NCBI RefSeq assembly: GCF_037126465.1
Contig: NC_088210.1
Span: forward strand, 12,174,011-12,238,010
Source: Ornithodoros turicata
Taxonomy: Eukaryota; Arthropoda; Arachnida; Ixodida; Argasidae
Direction: 5' to 3'
Length of the DNA stretch: 64,000 nt
The position numbers and the translations under genes are program-made. Every line of letters starts with the position of its first letter. Position 1 is the stretch's first letter. The notes beneath the pieces are model-generated. The model worked only from the letters and a program-made list of their open reading frames with translations. It searched no databases and was not told the DNA's origin. Shown in pieces: positions 44,190 through 56,330 of this stretch.

Positions 44190-44340
44190 GTATTTTGAAT
44201 TACCAACTATAGGTACATCTTGAGTACTTGATGTAAAAGTACCGAACAAAAGTACTTAAAGTAAAGTAAAAGTACTCAGAAATGTACTTAAAGCAGTACC
44301 TGACTACTTGGTCACTTCAAATACTCTTACTTTTTATTTC
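44190..44340. repeat. AAGTACTT-rich segment
   Basis: Motifs aaagtactt, aaaagtact and tgagtactt recur at short spacing. Similar motifs line the hAT-like end at 12.6-13.1 kb, so this may be a degraded hAT subterminal region. Confidence 0.4.
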
Positions 44341-45331
44341 TTAGAACGTGCGAGTGTAGTGTGGGTCGTCGGCGATCGTTAAGCAGCAGACGACCTCTTG
44401 CTCTGATCTCCTGAACACGGACGTTCCTTTGTCCTTCGTCTTGAAGTGTTTATCTTGTACATCCTTTTCACCAACAACTCTCATTATTCACCGAGAAACA
44501 CTTCATGCTAGATTTAACAGTCTAGTTGCTTCGGTATGTCCTCCTTTGGAGAAAATCTAAGCATATAGGAGCTCATTATTCTCTTCACTCGAACGACGTG
44601 AGGGGAAACAAAATGGCCGATTCGCGTCGTCTGCTTTCTGTTTTTTCCTTTTTCATTTTACTTCTTGTTTCGTTCCATCCGTGCTCTTCGCTCTACCGCC
44701 GACTGTTTCGCTTTGCCCTGGAACGAGCAGAATATGTCCGTTAAACCTTCGCTGCTCTCACTTCATCTGTCTTCCTCTTTTAGGGGGACGTAGGTTCGCT
44801 TTTGAGTTATTTACTCGCTTTCGCTTTGAACTTTTTTTTATCACTGCCGTTCACTCGGGTTGATATTTGTATATCGCTTTGTCAAAATGTGGCTTAAAAA
44901 CGCGCAGAAGGCACCAGACGAAATGATTCATTCGACAAATGCATAAATATAGCAGAATTCGATTTTAAACATTATAGGACCTTGCGCAACGGTGGCAATG
45001 CCCGCAACAGGCCTCCCGGGACGCTTTGACGTCAACACGGTACAGCCCGCTGACTGGTTTAGGAAACGTCGTCTGCTTCACAGGGAGAACTGGGAGAGAA
45101 AAAAAAAAAAATGCGGAAAGCGTGACGACAGGGAGCGCGCACTGTATCGCAGTTTGTGATAGTACGATGGATGTGCAGGTAGATACATTGCTATACGGCA
45201 TCCTGGGAATAGCTGCAAAGAAATCCCGATCCCGTCTTGAGATCCCGGAATTCACATTTAGAAATTCGAAAATCCCGAGATTTTGAAAATGGCCCGGGAT
45301 TGCGAACCCTACCCCTTAGGTTAGGAATAAC

Positions 45332-45836
45332 CAGTGATGGTCACTAACTACTTCTACAGTAGTTTAACTATAACTACTAACTACTTCGCGATAGAGTAGT
45401 TTAACTAGTAGATCAACTACTTTTCAGGGGAGATAGTTAAAACTACTTCTTTAAGTAGTCTTTTAACTACATCTCTAACTACTTAACGTTGTCCATCAAC
45501 ACCAATCCCCTTCTATAGTGCTCTTGGACACCTAAATATGAATCACAAGCACTCATAAAAGTGAAGATGTAGTACATGTGCACGGCACGATTGCTCTGCA
45601 CCTCCGTTCTCATCAAACAAGTAGCTCGAGGTAAAAGTCGGAAGCACAATCGTGCCGTAAAGCTTGCGGCAAAATGGGTAGTAGTTGGTGCCTGCAGTAA
45701 CCTAACTACTGTAGTTAACTACTCGAAATAGTAGTTTAACTAGTATTTGCACACTACATTTCTGCAAGTAGTTGATAACTACTTTTTAACTACAATCAGG
45801 TAGTTTAACTAGTAGTTTAACTACTGGCCATCAATG
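45332..45836. mobile_element. Family E hAT-like MITE, copy 3
   Basis: CAGTGATGGTC to GGCCATCAATG with the exact 8-bp duplication GGAATAAC (45,324-45,331 and 45,837-45,844). Confidence 0.94.
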
Positions 45837-45844
45837 GGAATAAC

Positions 45845-47228
45845 GTTCTTTTCTTCTTCTTCTTTTGTAATCTCGCAGAAGGTTCATCGTTGAAGGGTGC
45901 AGCAAAAATGAGAAGCCTTCATGCTAACTGCTTCCGAATTATGCTTGGTTACGTTGTTGACCATAATGCGTGGCGGCCCTTATTGCAGCATAAAAAGTGA
46001 ATGATCCAGCCACCCGAGGAACGTAAAGTTTGAAGCAAAACATAAATATAAAAACGTATGAGCCTACTAAACAGTATATGGCGTATCGAAAATGACGGAG
46101 CTCGCCGGAGCTACGGCACAAAGCTTATGGCGGTGGCTACGTCGGTGTTGTCCGCGTGTCGTGCCACAACACCACCGTAACAGTTAAGTTGCGTCTGCCG
46201 TGGTCCTTCGTCATCATCTACGGCACGTAAATGTCACGTAGACTGAAGATTATTAGAAACAGCTGCCGACAGAGCGCAGTATACGAATATATAACACAGG
46301 GCGCGTTGTGCATTAATCGCTCTTTGTGTGCATACAGCCTATATTGCTCGTGTTGTGATCGTGCTCGGCCTTCACTGCGTGCAAAGTATGTAAAAATCAT
46401 TACGCAGAAAGGTTGGTCACAAAAAAAAAAAAAGGTGGACCAGCTGCTCTGCATTCATGGGTTGTTAGCTTGTTAGCGAATGAGCCAGACGCTACCCAAA
46501 AATGAAAACGGGGGAGTCCACCATATGCGATACACTCAAACGCACCGCACCAGCATTCACATGATATGACGCGATTAGAGACGACATGCCATAAGGAAAC
46601 GTCGAAGGTCTTCGATGGTCAACCACTGCGAAGTCGAACAGACCCAAAGGTCAAGAAGCTCGCTAGGCATTGTTAATTCAGGAAAGCATTCTATGCATTA
46701 AATCGGACCCATCGCTGTTTCTACCAGCGTCATATCGTAACTGCGGCACAGAGACGGGACTGCAGGGAACTAGAACTAACCAAGAATTATTACCAACTTC
46801 CCCGCTTTATCCCATTGCGGATCAACTGGCACCGTACGTTTGTAATGATAAACCACTGTTCATTAGGCACTCGCAGCGGTTGCTCAAAACACTGCGTAAT
46901 TTAGTCAAAGTTCCGGGGGGGGGTGGGGTATATATAAGTTTAATAAACAGGAGGTGGCGTCCACGCAAGGAGAGGTCAGCCAGACCTATGTCGGCTTGCT
47001 ACGCCCTGGTGGAGCAAAAAAAAAAAAAAAAGTTCCGGATAGTGTATTGAGACCACGGAAACGGTTCAGAGCTGGCTCCAGACTGTCCCATGTCCCTTTC
47101 TTCATCTTCCTCCTCACCTCGGTCTGACTTCTTTTCATCCCGCCACCTGGCGAGTACGCAGCAACACGCTCTCGTCACACGCCGCTACAACAGAGGGAGG
47201 CGATGGGGAGGAGGGGGGGGGGGAGAAT
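45845..47228. other. No gene seen
   Basis: No repeat family of this window and no recognisable protein. A run of G lies near 46,915 and A runs near 46,420 and 47,016. Confidence 0.45.
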
Positions 47229-47811
47229 AGAAAAATGGTGGAGCAATTACACCTTTTAGGAAGTAATAGTTGTCGCATATGTTGTGCCTAAAAGGTTGCA
47301 AAGTTCTACCTGCTATACCTCACTCTCAAAACAGAACTTCACTGCATAGCACGTTGTCCGTCAACCATTTCCCACAAATGATACACTCTTAAAAATGAAC
47401 TTCACCGCATAGCACGCTCCTGGCCAACCATCATCTCGAATGATATCGTTATCTGACCTGATTTGTTGAAAACGGGGGGCGTACGCCTTTTTTGTGACAC
47501 TTATGCTGTTCATAATTGTCACAAAAAAGGCGCGCGCCTCCCGTTTTCAACAAATCAGGTCAGATAACGATATCATTCGAGATGATGGTTGGCTAGGAGC
47601 GTGCTATGCGGTGAAGTTCATTTCTAAGAGTGTAGAGTTACCGCTTCCGATTCGGTGAGCGAGGGGGCGTACGCCTATTTTGTAGCAATTTGGATATGTG
47701 ATGACTGCTTTTACTACCCTTTTACACCCTTGGATCAGACGCTATGTTGACCTAAGTGGTAACTACGGAAGTTACCACCTTTCCACACCCTTTTTTTTTC
47801 TCAGAGCGTTA
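47229..47811. mobile_element. Family B MITE carrying a family A copy
   Basis: Reverse-oriented counterpart of 18,571-19,282: 'ccttttaggaagtaatag', 'ttgtgcctaaaaggttgc', then (after the nested A) 'gattcggtgagcgaggg', 'gtagcaatttggatat', 'gttaccacctttccacac' and the end ctcagagcg. Confidence 0.75.
47382..47634. mobile_element. Family A MITE, full length
   Basis: TA-flanked. Arms pair around 'gctgttcataattgtc'. It lies in family B at almost the same site as the copy at 12,111. Confidence 0.92.
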
Positions 47812-48556
47812 TCGGCCTGCTGTTGTTGGCCACACACCAGTTTTTTAAGCACTGATAGGGAAATAGCATTCCTATTATGGTACTGTGTTAGCAGCACAGC
47901 ATAGAGCTTGAACCATAACAGTAACACAGAACTCAAAGCATAGCAGTAACAGATAGTAACAGAACTTCGCCACATAACAGTAACAGATGGTAACAGTAGC
48001 AGATATCTACCACATAACACTCTCCTAGCCAACGATCATACCGAATTATCATGGTTCTATCTCTCTCTCTCTCTCGATTCGTTGAAAATGAGATCAGTCC
48101 GCATGTTTCGGATTATTCGAATGCAAATTGAAATCATTTCGAATCGGATTTCATTGCTTATACAATGCTTACAATTGCTACATGCGATCTGGTTTTCTGG
48201 TAAAAACGCGAGCATGTCCATCTCGAGACCGGAACAGATTGGATACCAAGTGTGCTTCCGTTGGATTAATAATGTATATACCTCCAGCAGCTGCAATGGC
48301 CTCTCCACGGGGCCATCGAGTGTGAGGGAAACCGCGCACAGTTCCTGCATTCCTTTCCATCTAGTTTCATTCTTAGATGTCTGTGGTGCAGGTGTGTACA
48401 GTGGAACGTGGCTTCGTTTCGCAGACGACACTGTTTCTGCGTGGTACACGACAAATGCCTCTGCAAGTGGCGTTGGACCACCTCGTAAAAAAATGGCATT
48501 GCACTTTTCTCTACACACCTCTTGGGAAATCACCAAAGTGAACACAAAACAGTATT

Positions 48557-49054
48557 GCACTCTAAAAACGGAACTTCGCCGCATAGCACGCTGTGTGCCA
48601 ACTACACTCTTAAAAACGAACTTCACCACATAGCACGCTCCTAGCCAACCATCACCCCGAATGACAACGTTCTCGCCCCTGATTTGTTGAAAACGGGAGG
48701 AGGAGCCTATTTTGTGCCATTATGCACGGCACAAAATAGGCTCCCCCTCCCGTTTTCAACAAATCAGGGCGAGAACGTTGTCATTCGGGATGGTGGTTGG
48801 CTAGGAGCGTGCTATGTGGTGAAGTTCATTTTTAAGAGTGTACTGCTACGAATGATAGTACGTGTTATCGCTGTTATCGCTTCTGATTCGAAGGGAGAGG
48901 TGGGCGCCTTTTTGTGTGAATTATCCTATATCCAAATTGACACAAAAAAGAGTACGGCGCCCTCTTCCTCCGACTCGGAAGCGATAATCCTCTCATTCAT
49001 GGCAATGGTCGGCGCACAGCGTGCCATGCGGTGAAGTTCTGTTTCTAGAGCGTA
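48557..49054. mobile_element. Family C MITE carrying a family A2 copy
   Basis: Outer ends CACTCTAAAAACGGAACTTC and GAAGTTCTGTTTCTAGAGCG are inverted. 'ggtgggcgcctttttgtgtg' pairs with 'cacaaaaaagagtacggcgcc'. The inner 48,603-48,842 block is a later insertion. Confidence 0.75.
48603..48842. mobile_element. Family A2 MITE, second copy
   Basis: TA-flanked, same subfamily as 19,577-19,818 (gcctattttgtgc stem and catta-tgcac loop). Arms differ at only a few positions. Confidence 0.92.
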
Positions 49055-49556
49055 GAAACAATATTTTATAATAATAATAACAGTAATAATTATCAATGAA
49101 CATTATGAGAAAGAAAGTGTAACAGGACGAAAATATGTCTTGCGGTTCAGCTCCAACTCGCGAGAATTCCATTGCGGATTTAGCCCGTTTTCAAGGGAAG
49201 GTGCCAACACGTTGATGCTGAAACACAGTCTCTGACAGTCGGAGCGGGCAGAATGGACGGCCGTCCGGCCAGCGTTCACAGCGCCAGACACAGGGCGTTC
49301 TCCGCAGTAGTGAAATCTTTCCGGGTCATTGATGCAGGCAACAAGTTTTGAGCCTATATGCGTGTTTTGCTGTTCGACTGTTCGGCGTGTTGCGTGTTTG
49401 GGCGTTCTGTGACATTTCAGTGTGTGTGTGCAATTGTGTTCTGTCGGAAACACCACCACCACTAATCATCACAATCATCGGCGTCAGCATCCTCCTCCTC
49501 ATCCTCCTCTTCTTTGGCATCATCATTACAAGACTTTTCCACCAAAGTAGCTGCTG

Positions 49557-49635
49557 CAAGTGATGTGGAGTTGCGGGCCTCACTCTAGTGTAGCCAAAAT
49601 CTCCATTTTATTTTTTCTTAAAACCAACCAATCTA
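49557..49635 (+). repeat. Retroposon 3' end
   Basis: 'gtggagttgcgggcctcac', 'gtgtagccaaaatctccatt' and a T-rich to ccaacc tail follow the layout of 28,683-28,761. Just upstream, (ATC/CTC)n sequence encodes a hydrophobic stretch that I do not treat as a gene. Confidence 0.5.
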
Positions 49636-50138
49636 CCAACTCTGAAACATATAACAGATGCTCATGTGTCGTTTCTTATTGCGCATTAGCCACGATTTCC
49701 GTGACATATCCAACCTCACGCATACATGTCCGAGGCAGGCAACCTGCACTGAGCTTCTCGCATTCGGAACTTCCAATATCCCCCGACCGACGTCCTCTGT
49801 AATTGACGATGAGAGCAGTTGGCTAATTAACCGTAGCACTAATACGGGAAAGTTGAGAATGAAGTGGAAACGCTTATGCTGAGAAAGACCACCTGCACCG
49901 CCAGTTTGGAAAATTTAAGCCGTGTCACCTGTCTTTGACTCGGCTTGGAAACGGAGTACTTTGCTTAAGCTTCGTAGCAAGTCCTCAGACTCCATGTTTA
50001 GAGAACTCGAAACGCTTAGTCAGAAACTGAGAAAATCCATAAGCTGTTCTTGGAGGTGTTGCGAAAACAATCCTTCTTTGGCATGAGTTGTCCTTGTAGA
50101 TGTATATGTAGAACGAGCATGTAATACGTGTACATACA

Positions 50139-50673
50139 CACTCTAAGAAAAAAAAAAGGAGTAAAACGGGGAGTAATTGCAGCTTCTACTCCCCTAGTCT
50201 GCAATTTCTCCCCATTTTAGTCCCCTAACCCAACATTTAGTCCCGACATTTACTCCCCAGGACTGCAAATTGTCACTAAACTTCGCGAATGGTCTCCTGA
50301 ATGCAACAGTCTACGTAAATATGTGCCCTTGGTCAATTTGAACGACATAAGGCTGTATAACTCAGACAACGTAGCAATTTTCCAGCCACACAGAGTAAGA
50401 AACAGTTGGCGCATCTTTCTTCGCAAATTGTGCCCTAGTATGGCGCAAGATTTTATATCACTCGATATATCACCGTTGACGGTTTGCTTCAAAGTATTTT
50501 CATGCATGCGCACCAATTATGTACCTGGGACTCTTACAACAGCGCGTGAAATGCGGTCTTCACTCTGTGACATTCATTTACTCCTGTGCATTTACTCCCG
50601 AAAGGGACTATTTTTTGTGACAATGCAATTACTCCCCAAAAGGAGTAAAAGTACTCCTTTTTTTCTTAGAGTG
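50139..50673. mobile_element. Family F relative, long copy
   Basis: CACTCTAAGAAAAAAAAAAGGAG to its mirror ending TTCTTAGAGTG, with CA duplicated (50,137-50,138 and 50,674-50,675). Only the outer about 120 bp (ggagtaaaa, tactccc words) pair; the middle about 300 bp is unique. Confidence 0.8.
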
Positions 50674-50853
50674 CAGGATATTCTGTGTGTGTTATCGCAA
50701 GGTGTATTGTTGAAATGTGCATTGCTGCACCTTTGCTGAGATATTGACAGGGCCTCCGTCCCAGTCCCGTCAAGTTCCAGAATAATAATTAAAAGGAAAG
50801 TAGGTAGTAATAAGTTTACCATATGAAATACCGTTGCCTCATAAGTGCTTATA

Positions 50854-51667
50854 CAGGATGTTTCAGTTAAATCCCTGGCTAAATACGGTGAACACTAGTT
50901 AATATGACTCCCGGTAATCTGACATACTCGCTTTATGACTGTTTTTCTTGGGAACCGTTTCACAGGCACATAAATTCCCCTCGTTAGTATGACAATCCGC
51001 TTATCGGACTATGACCGGCATTTTTGGTCACGAGTAGGGTCTCATTATTGTGACTGCGTCATGTGAACCGCAGAGTAGGCCCAGGGAGGGGCTACCACAT
51101 ACCCCAGGCAGAGGGTGACAACTGCTAAAGTACGGCGCCAAGGTTTGGGATGACTCCTGACGACCTCTGTACAGTTTTGTAGCGGCTGGTCGCGGTGAAG
51201 CGCAAAGGGACGCTATTCCACTCCCTTATCCACCAATGAATGACGTCCTTGAAGCGCAAAGGGACGTTATTCCACTCCCTTATCCACCAATGAATTATGT
51301 CCTTACACCAATGAATTACGTCCTCTTCCGCTTCGCCGCGACCAGTCGCGACAAAAATATGTAAACCGAAACAGATTAATTACTGCAACAAGTGACCCGC
51401 ATCGGTAGCAGATTTTTCTCTAAAAGGTGTTCACTGAAGGTCCCAAAAAGGCTAGTTCCCATTTTAATGGCGACGGCGCCCTGCTTTAGAAGTTATGTTT
51501 TTTCACGAAACTCATTTGAATTTTTATTTAAACGATGAGCGCCTTCCACTCATTCACACGGTGCGCAGCTTGTAGGTGGTATCGAACAGATACTTGTAAA
51601 AAAGAAAGTTCTTCGATTGGACCCGTTCTCGAATGCTTTAGCCTGGGGATTTAACTGGAAAACCCTG
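50854..51667. mobile_element. Family L element, full length
   Basis: CAGGATGTTTCAGTTAAATCCC to GGGATTTAACTGGAAAACCCTG, flanked by TA (50,852-50,853 and 51,668-51,669). It holds two 54-bp tandem units starting 'gaagcgcaaagggacg' at 51,197 and 51,251, a partial third, and a 'gcgaccagtcgcgac' hairpin. No transposase is present. The right 310 bp matches the two other L copies. Confidence 0.82.
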
Positions 51668-51745
51668 TATGCATGTATAACTGGGACTTTACACTTGAAC
51701 TCGTTAATCACTTATCTGTACGAGTCGTTCGAGCAATAAGATATA

Positions 51746-51956
51746 CAGGGTGTTCAAAATTAAGCCGTCACTAGCACTTTATAAATAGGCGAACAAAAGA
51801 AAACTGGCTGCTATTTTTCTGTTTCTTGAGTAAGAAACAGGTGCCACATAATTAGCAGGACCTGTTTCTCACACAAGTGGAGTAAAGTTATCGTCCGGTT
51901 TCCTGTCATCGCTGTGTTTGCGTAGCGCTCGTGAAAGCTTAATTTTGAACACCCTG
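51746..51956. mobile_element. Mariner-like MITE (family O)
   Basis: Inverted ends of about 21 bp start CAGGGTGTTCAAAATTAAGC; TA is duplicated at 51,744-51,745 and 51,957-51,958. The 211-bp interior has a smaller hairpin (gtttcttgagtaagaaac). Confidence 0.9.
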
Positions 51957-51958
51957 TA

Positions 51959-53920
51959 TTTTGTATGCAATCCAAGCAGTATATGTTTTGTTAAGCGCAC
52001 ATACTACAGCAGTACTGGCTTCTCGTGAGGTTTACTGAATGAAAACCACAAAAAATAACTTTTGGGTTCAGTTACTCAGACCACGCGAAAGTTAACGGAA
52101 CGCTTTTGCGTACAAAAGAAATCGAGTGAGAATTCATTTAACGCGCTGAATAATTTTTTTTTTTTTTCGCGTGTCCACTCCAAGGACTTCTTAGTTTGAT
52201 CATGATGAACGCGTGTTTCATCGCGACAGGCATTATAACGCAGCTGTCACTGGGGTATTTGAAGGATAATTGAAGGGAACGGCCATCGAAGATTTCGAGC
52301 CCCGTTGACGTTGTTCCGCCGCCACACGGGCCAGATTAGGGGATGAGATTAGCGGTGTACCAGGTGCACGGTGAGCAGAAGTCTGTTCACTGGTGGTGGT
52401 GGTGGTGATGATGATGATGGTGGTATGATGTTCTAAGGAACAGGAGTGGGGTCTGCCTGCTCAGACAAAGCGGCAAGTTTCACTCCTTTGTGAAAGGGAA
52501 AGGGAAAAAGAAGGGGAAGTAAAAGAGAAAGGATAGAGGGTCAGAAATTAAAAGAAATGAGAATGAGCTGACCGGCATAGGGATGGAGGCGCGTGAAGCA
52601 AAAAACAAACAAACAAAAAAACAGAAACAATCTAGCAAACTCTGCAGCGCGCCCTTGTGAACTACGAAATTTATTTCTCGCAAGAAACCATATCGACGAC
52701 TATCGACTTATAGTTACACCTGCGTGCCGGAGGTCTGTACTGCCACGGTCCTTATGGGCAAAAGAAATCCTTTACGCCGTAACAAGGGTGCTGCTCTAGA
52801 CAAAAGAAGGCACACAAAATGAAAGAGAGAGAGAGAGAGACAGAAAAGACGGTGCTTCGAGTTTGAGGGCGCCAGGGACACCACTGTTTTCTTAGACGGG
52901 GTCTAGAGGGACAACCCGTGAGCAAACTTCCTATTTCTCCTATGCTTTGTTAGGCACGTGTTGGGGCAAGCCGTTGGGCATGAAAGCTGTGTGCGTTACC
53001 GGGCTGGCAGGAGGCAAATAGTGCAGTGAATTACTTAGCAGGCCGCCCGGAAGAAGAAAAAGGAAGAAAGAAGAAAAAAAAATAGCGAGCAAGCACGTGA
53101 TCACGTGACTGAAAGGGCGAAAGAATGCGGAGGGGAACCAAGTTGAATGCTCACAGAAAAGAAGGGGGGTGTCATTGCGTCTGTCTGTCCGCGGCTGTGT
53201 TTCGGCAAGAGGGATATTAACAGGATTGCGCAGGCGAGGAATGCTGGGAACATTATGCTGTCCATAGAATAAATGATGTAGGACTGAACATATTCGACGT
53301 GGTGCAGTAGCGCGAATAGGGGATGGAAGCCGTGGAAGCCAGTATGACAGTATAACTGCGGTATACTCATTAATGCCGGTGTACGTAGTACAAAGAATGC
53401 ACTTCTCGAATGTAAGAGCGTGGCAAGTGTTCCTGTTGATGATTGCGCGTTTTACTGCGGAGTGCTATCGCGAGAAACCTCAATGAATGGGTGCCTGTAA
53501 TGCGTGTCAATTACAGGAGGCGGGAGCGCATCCGCGCAAGGGCTTCCATATAGTTCCTCCCATTTCCTGTTAAAGGACCAATGAAATGTGCCTTCATATT
53601 TCATTTTCTTTCGTTTGTGGCTGCGGCACGTTGCGCAGCAAATAACATGAGCTCTGCGAGAAGGAACTAAGATGGCAGCTGTCCTGTGAGGTACGCGGCA
53701 GGTCCCTGATCTGAGGTCCTGATCACCGAAATATAATACGGTACGGATTGATGTCGCACTGTTACCTCAAAACGTTTCTGGTGCGGAGCCTCCCTTTAAA
53801 GAAATAGTACGACCGGAGAAACGAAAAACTGTCAATCTCTGGCACCTGCTGCTGAGATTCACGGATAACTCGCAGTATCGGAACACTTCTTATTAATGCA
53901 AGCATTGCCAGTTAAGCTAA
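51959..53920. other. No gene supported
   Basis: Holds (TGG)n/(TGA)n at 52,393-52,425, (GA)n near 52,825, purine-rich 53,050-53,083, and a CACGTGATCACGTG palindrome at 53,094-53,107. ORFs are short and unrecognised. Confidence 0.45.
53094..53107. promoter_or_regulatory. Twin E-box palindrome
   Basis: Two CACGTG boxes joined by AT make a perfect 14-bp palindrome. Such sites bind bHLH factors in general; no gene is attached here. Confidence 0.25.
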
Positions 53921-54124
53921 ACGTTACAAAAAGCTAAACGTCGCGATCCGCATTAAGCGGCGCACTTGCACAAGACCTACGGACGGACTACGTTCGAGGC
54001 ACGCGGATAAACGACAGGGTCGCGAGCGCAGGTTCTGTTGCTCGATTGGCTGCCGTCGTTTCTGCGCTGTGAGAACCCGATTGGCCGCCGCCGACGGCGT
54101 TTTTCGTAGATGCCAGTTCACGAG

Positions 54125-54365
54125 GGTAAGTGATTAGCGTACTGGACATGTCACGTCGAGACTGGGAGATACCCGGGTTTGAATCCCGGTGCCAGCTGTG
54201 CTGTCTGGAATTTTTCCTGAGTTTTCCTCATAGATGGGGCTTTTAGACACATATCGGCACAGTTCCCTTAGAAGTCAGCCCAGGACGCACATCCGCCGGC
54301 GCGTTAGTCGTGACGTTGCCCACCTCTGTGATTCCAACAACGGTGAGCCCTTTCATCATCACCAC
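54125..54365 (+). mobile_element. tRNA-derived SINE
   Basis: The head 'gtgattagcgtactggac' (A-box side) and 'cccgggtttgaatcccgg' (B box) is well preserved, then 'ctgtgctgtctgg', 'ttttcctgagttttcc' and 'tatcggcacagttccc'. It lacks the usual 'gttgcttcgcgg' end and gives way to catcacc repeats. Confidence 0.8.
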
Positions 54366-54370
54366 CACCA

Positions 54371-54541
54371 CACTCTTAAAAATGAACTTCACCGCATAGC
54401 ACGCTCCTAGCCAACTAGGAGCAACTGTCACAAAAAAGGCGTACGCCTCCCGTTTTCAACAAATCAGGGCAGATAACGATATCATTCGGTGCAATGATTG
54501 GCGCAGAGCGTGCTATGCGGTGAAGTTCATTTTTAAGAGTG
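54371..54541. mobile_element. Family A MITE, left arm deleted
   Basis: CACTCTTAAAAATG to TTTTTAAGAGTG with CA on both sides. Most of the left arm and centre is missing, leaving 171 bp. Confidence 0.88.
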
Positions 54542-54654
54542 CACGACCTGCTTCACACGACCTGCTTCGACAGCGTTTTCGTGATCAAACGGTAGCAAGT
54601 AAAATAATTTCGGTTACGTAGTGATTGTTGAAACTCAACTTTTATCTGAGAACA

Positions 54655-54684
54655 TCTTGTTTTTACATTTTAGTGCTCCTTTAA
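54655..54684. repeat. Solo family K-type right end
   Basis: 'tgtttttacattttagtgctcctTTAA' resembles the right terminus of 952-2204. No left end was found. Confidence 0.45.
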
Positions 54685-54759
54685 GAGGGCATAGAGTTGC
54701 ACTCCTTTAAGGGAGGCAAGAACTCCTATCTGCATGTATTTAGTTTCGGGTGCAATATA

Positions 54760-55636
54760 CAGGGTGTCCCAGAAAACGTGTCATTGAATTATATTTAAAA
54801 ATCTACACCGCCTAGAGTCATGCGGTCAACAGCATTTGTTCTTACTGGGTTTTTGCCACCTCCTCATGTGAATGTCGTGTAACGTAAGTTTAATTATGTA
54901 AATTTTTGCGAGCTTAAGTCGGAAATTTGCCTAGTAAAGGTCACTTTTTTACCCCACCAATGTGAAGAGCGTGTCTAATTTAGTCAAATTAATGATAATT
55001 GACAGGGATATTCAGGAGCTATCCCATCGGAAAAAATAGCCGAACATCATGCTCTACGGAGGTCGCACAGAATAGCGCACGATGAATTTTTCAGCGCAAT
55101 CTTTGTCAGTCCGACGAAAGGAGGTTGGAAACCCAGCCCTCCCCGACATCGCAGAAAGAGATAAAACAGGCACGGCTTATCACGTCCGACTTTCGTTGGG
55201 ATAATGCTTTCCCTCTCCCAATTTTAGGAACTGTTACTTTTTCTACCATCACTCTGTGGACTGGCTTCGGAACCTCCTTTCGTCGCACTGAGAGCGATTG
55301 CGCTCAAAAAGTCATCGCGCGCTATGGTCCCGAGCTCCGAAAAGCATGATATTCGGCTATTTTTTCCGATGGGATAGCTCGTGAATATCATTGTGAATTA
55401 TCATGAATTTGAGTGAATAGGGCACGCTCTTCATAATGGTGGGGTAAAAAAGTGACCTTTACTTGGCAAATTTCCGAGTTCAGTTCGCAAATATTTACAT
55501 AATTAAACTTGGAGTACATGACATTCACATTAGGGGGTGGCAAAAACCTAATAAGAACAAATGCTGTTGACCGCATGATTCTACGTGGAGTAGTTTTTTT
55601 ATTATAATTCAATGACACGTTTTCTGGGACACCCTG
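54760..55636. mobile_element. Full-length foldback, mariner-like tips (family P)
   Basis: Ends CAGGGTGTCCCAGAAAACG and its mirror; TA is duplicated at 54,758-54,759 and 55,637-55,638. Almost the whole 877 bp folds on itself: 'tcattgaattata', 'gtaaaggtcacttttttacccc', 'gctatcccatcgg' and 'ccgacgaaaggagg' all have mirror partners, leaving a loop of perhaps 60-100 bp near 55,170-55,230. No transposase frame. Confidence 0.92.
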
Positions 55637-55647
55637 TATGTAACATT

Positions 55648-55858
55648 GCTCTTCTACGCTTCGTAATTCTATTTACAACTTATTGTTCAATACTTCTCCT
55701 TCATAATATGTGCAGCGTTAATACAAAAACGCACTTTTGTTCGGATACGGAGGAGTACATGTACCGCCATCCAGATACCTCTATCTATTGCTACGTCATG
55801 TGAAGAATTGTAACACCCAATCAGGCGCTAACGCGGAGGTACACATAACGTTCTGCTC
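55648..55858 (+). repeat. Dispersed segment Z, copy 2
   Basis: Matches 7142-7350 (ttctacgcttcgtaattc, ttcaatac, ggtacacataacg). It begins ten bases after the family P target site and ends at the start of a family A element, as in copy 1. Confidence 0.8.
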
Positions 55859-56116
55859 TACACTCTTAAAAATGAGCTTCACCGTATAGCACGCTCCTAG
55901 CCAACCATCATCTCGAATGACAACGTTCTTCTCCCTGATTTGCTGAAAACGTGAGGCGTATGCTATTTTCGTGGCAATTATGCCGTTCATAGTTCCCACA
56001 AAAATGGCGTACGCCCCCCCCCCCCGGTTTGCATCAAATCAAGGGGGAAACGTAGTCATTCGGGATCATGGTTGGCTAGGAGCGAGCTATGCGGTGAAGC
56101 TCTGTTTTTAGAGTGA
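55859..56116. mobile_element. Family A MITE
   Basis: TACACTCTTAAAAATGAGC at left, 'tctgtttttagagtg' at right. Arms pair around 'gccgttcatagttcc'; a C run expands the right arm. Confidence 0.85.
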
Positions 56117-56330
56117 TAGCCAGGATGAGATGAGATATGATATGATATGAGATGGCGAAATGAGGACGGCCGAAAGTTAAGAAACAGACCAGTCACTGCT
56201 AGTAATTGTGAAAGGTCCAGGGAACAAATAGACGTTGAGTCATAGTCGAATAGTCAATAGTCAAATAGACGTCCTTGAGTGACATATTCAAAAGAACTTC
56301 ACTGCAACGCATGCTCTGCACCAGCTACTA

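Noticed and set aside
49348..49563. ORF with a predicted membrane segment (LIITIIGVSILLLILLFFGI)
   Set aside because: The hydrophobic stretch is encoded by ATC and CTC microsatellite-like repeats just before a retroposon tail.
54135..54220. Possible tRNA gene
   Set aside because: A and B boxes are present, but the segment continues into the common SINE body, so it is a SINE head.
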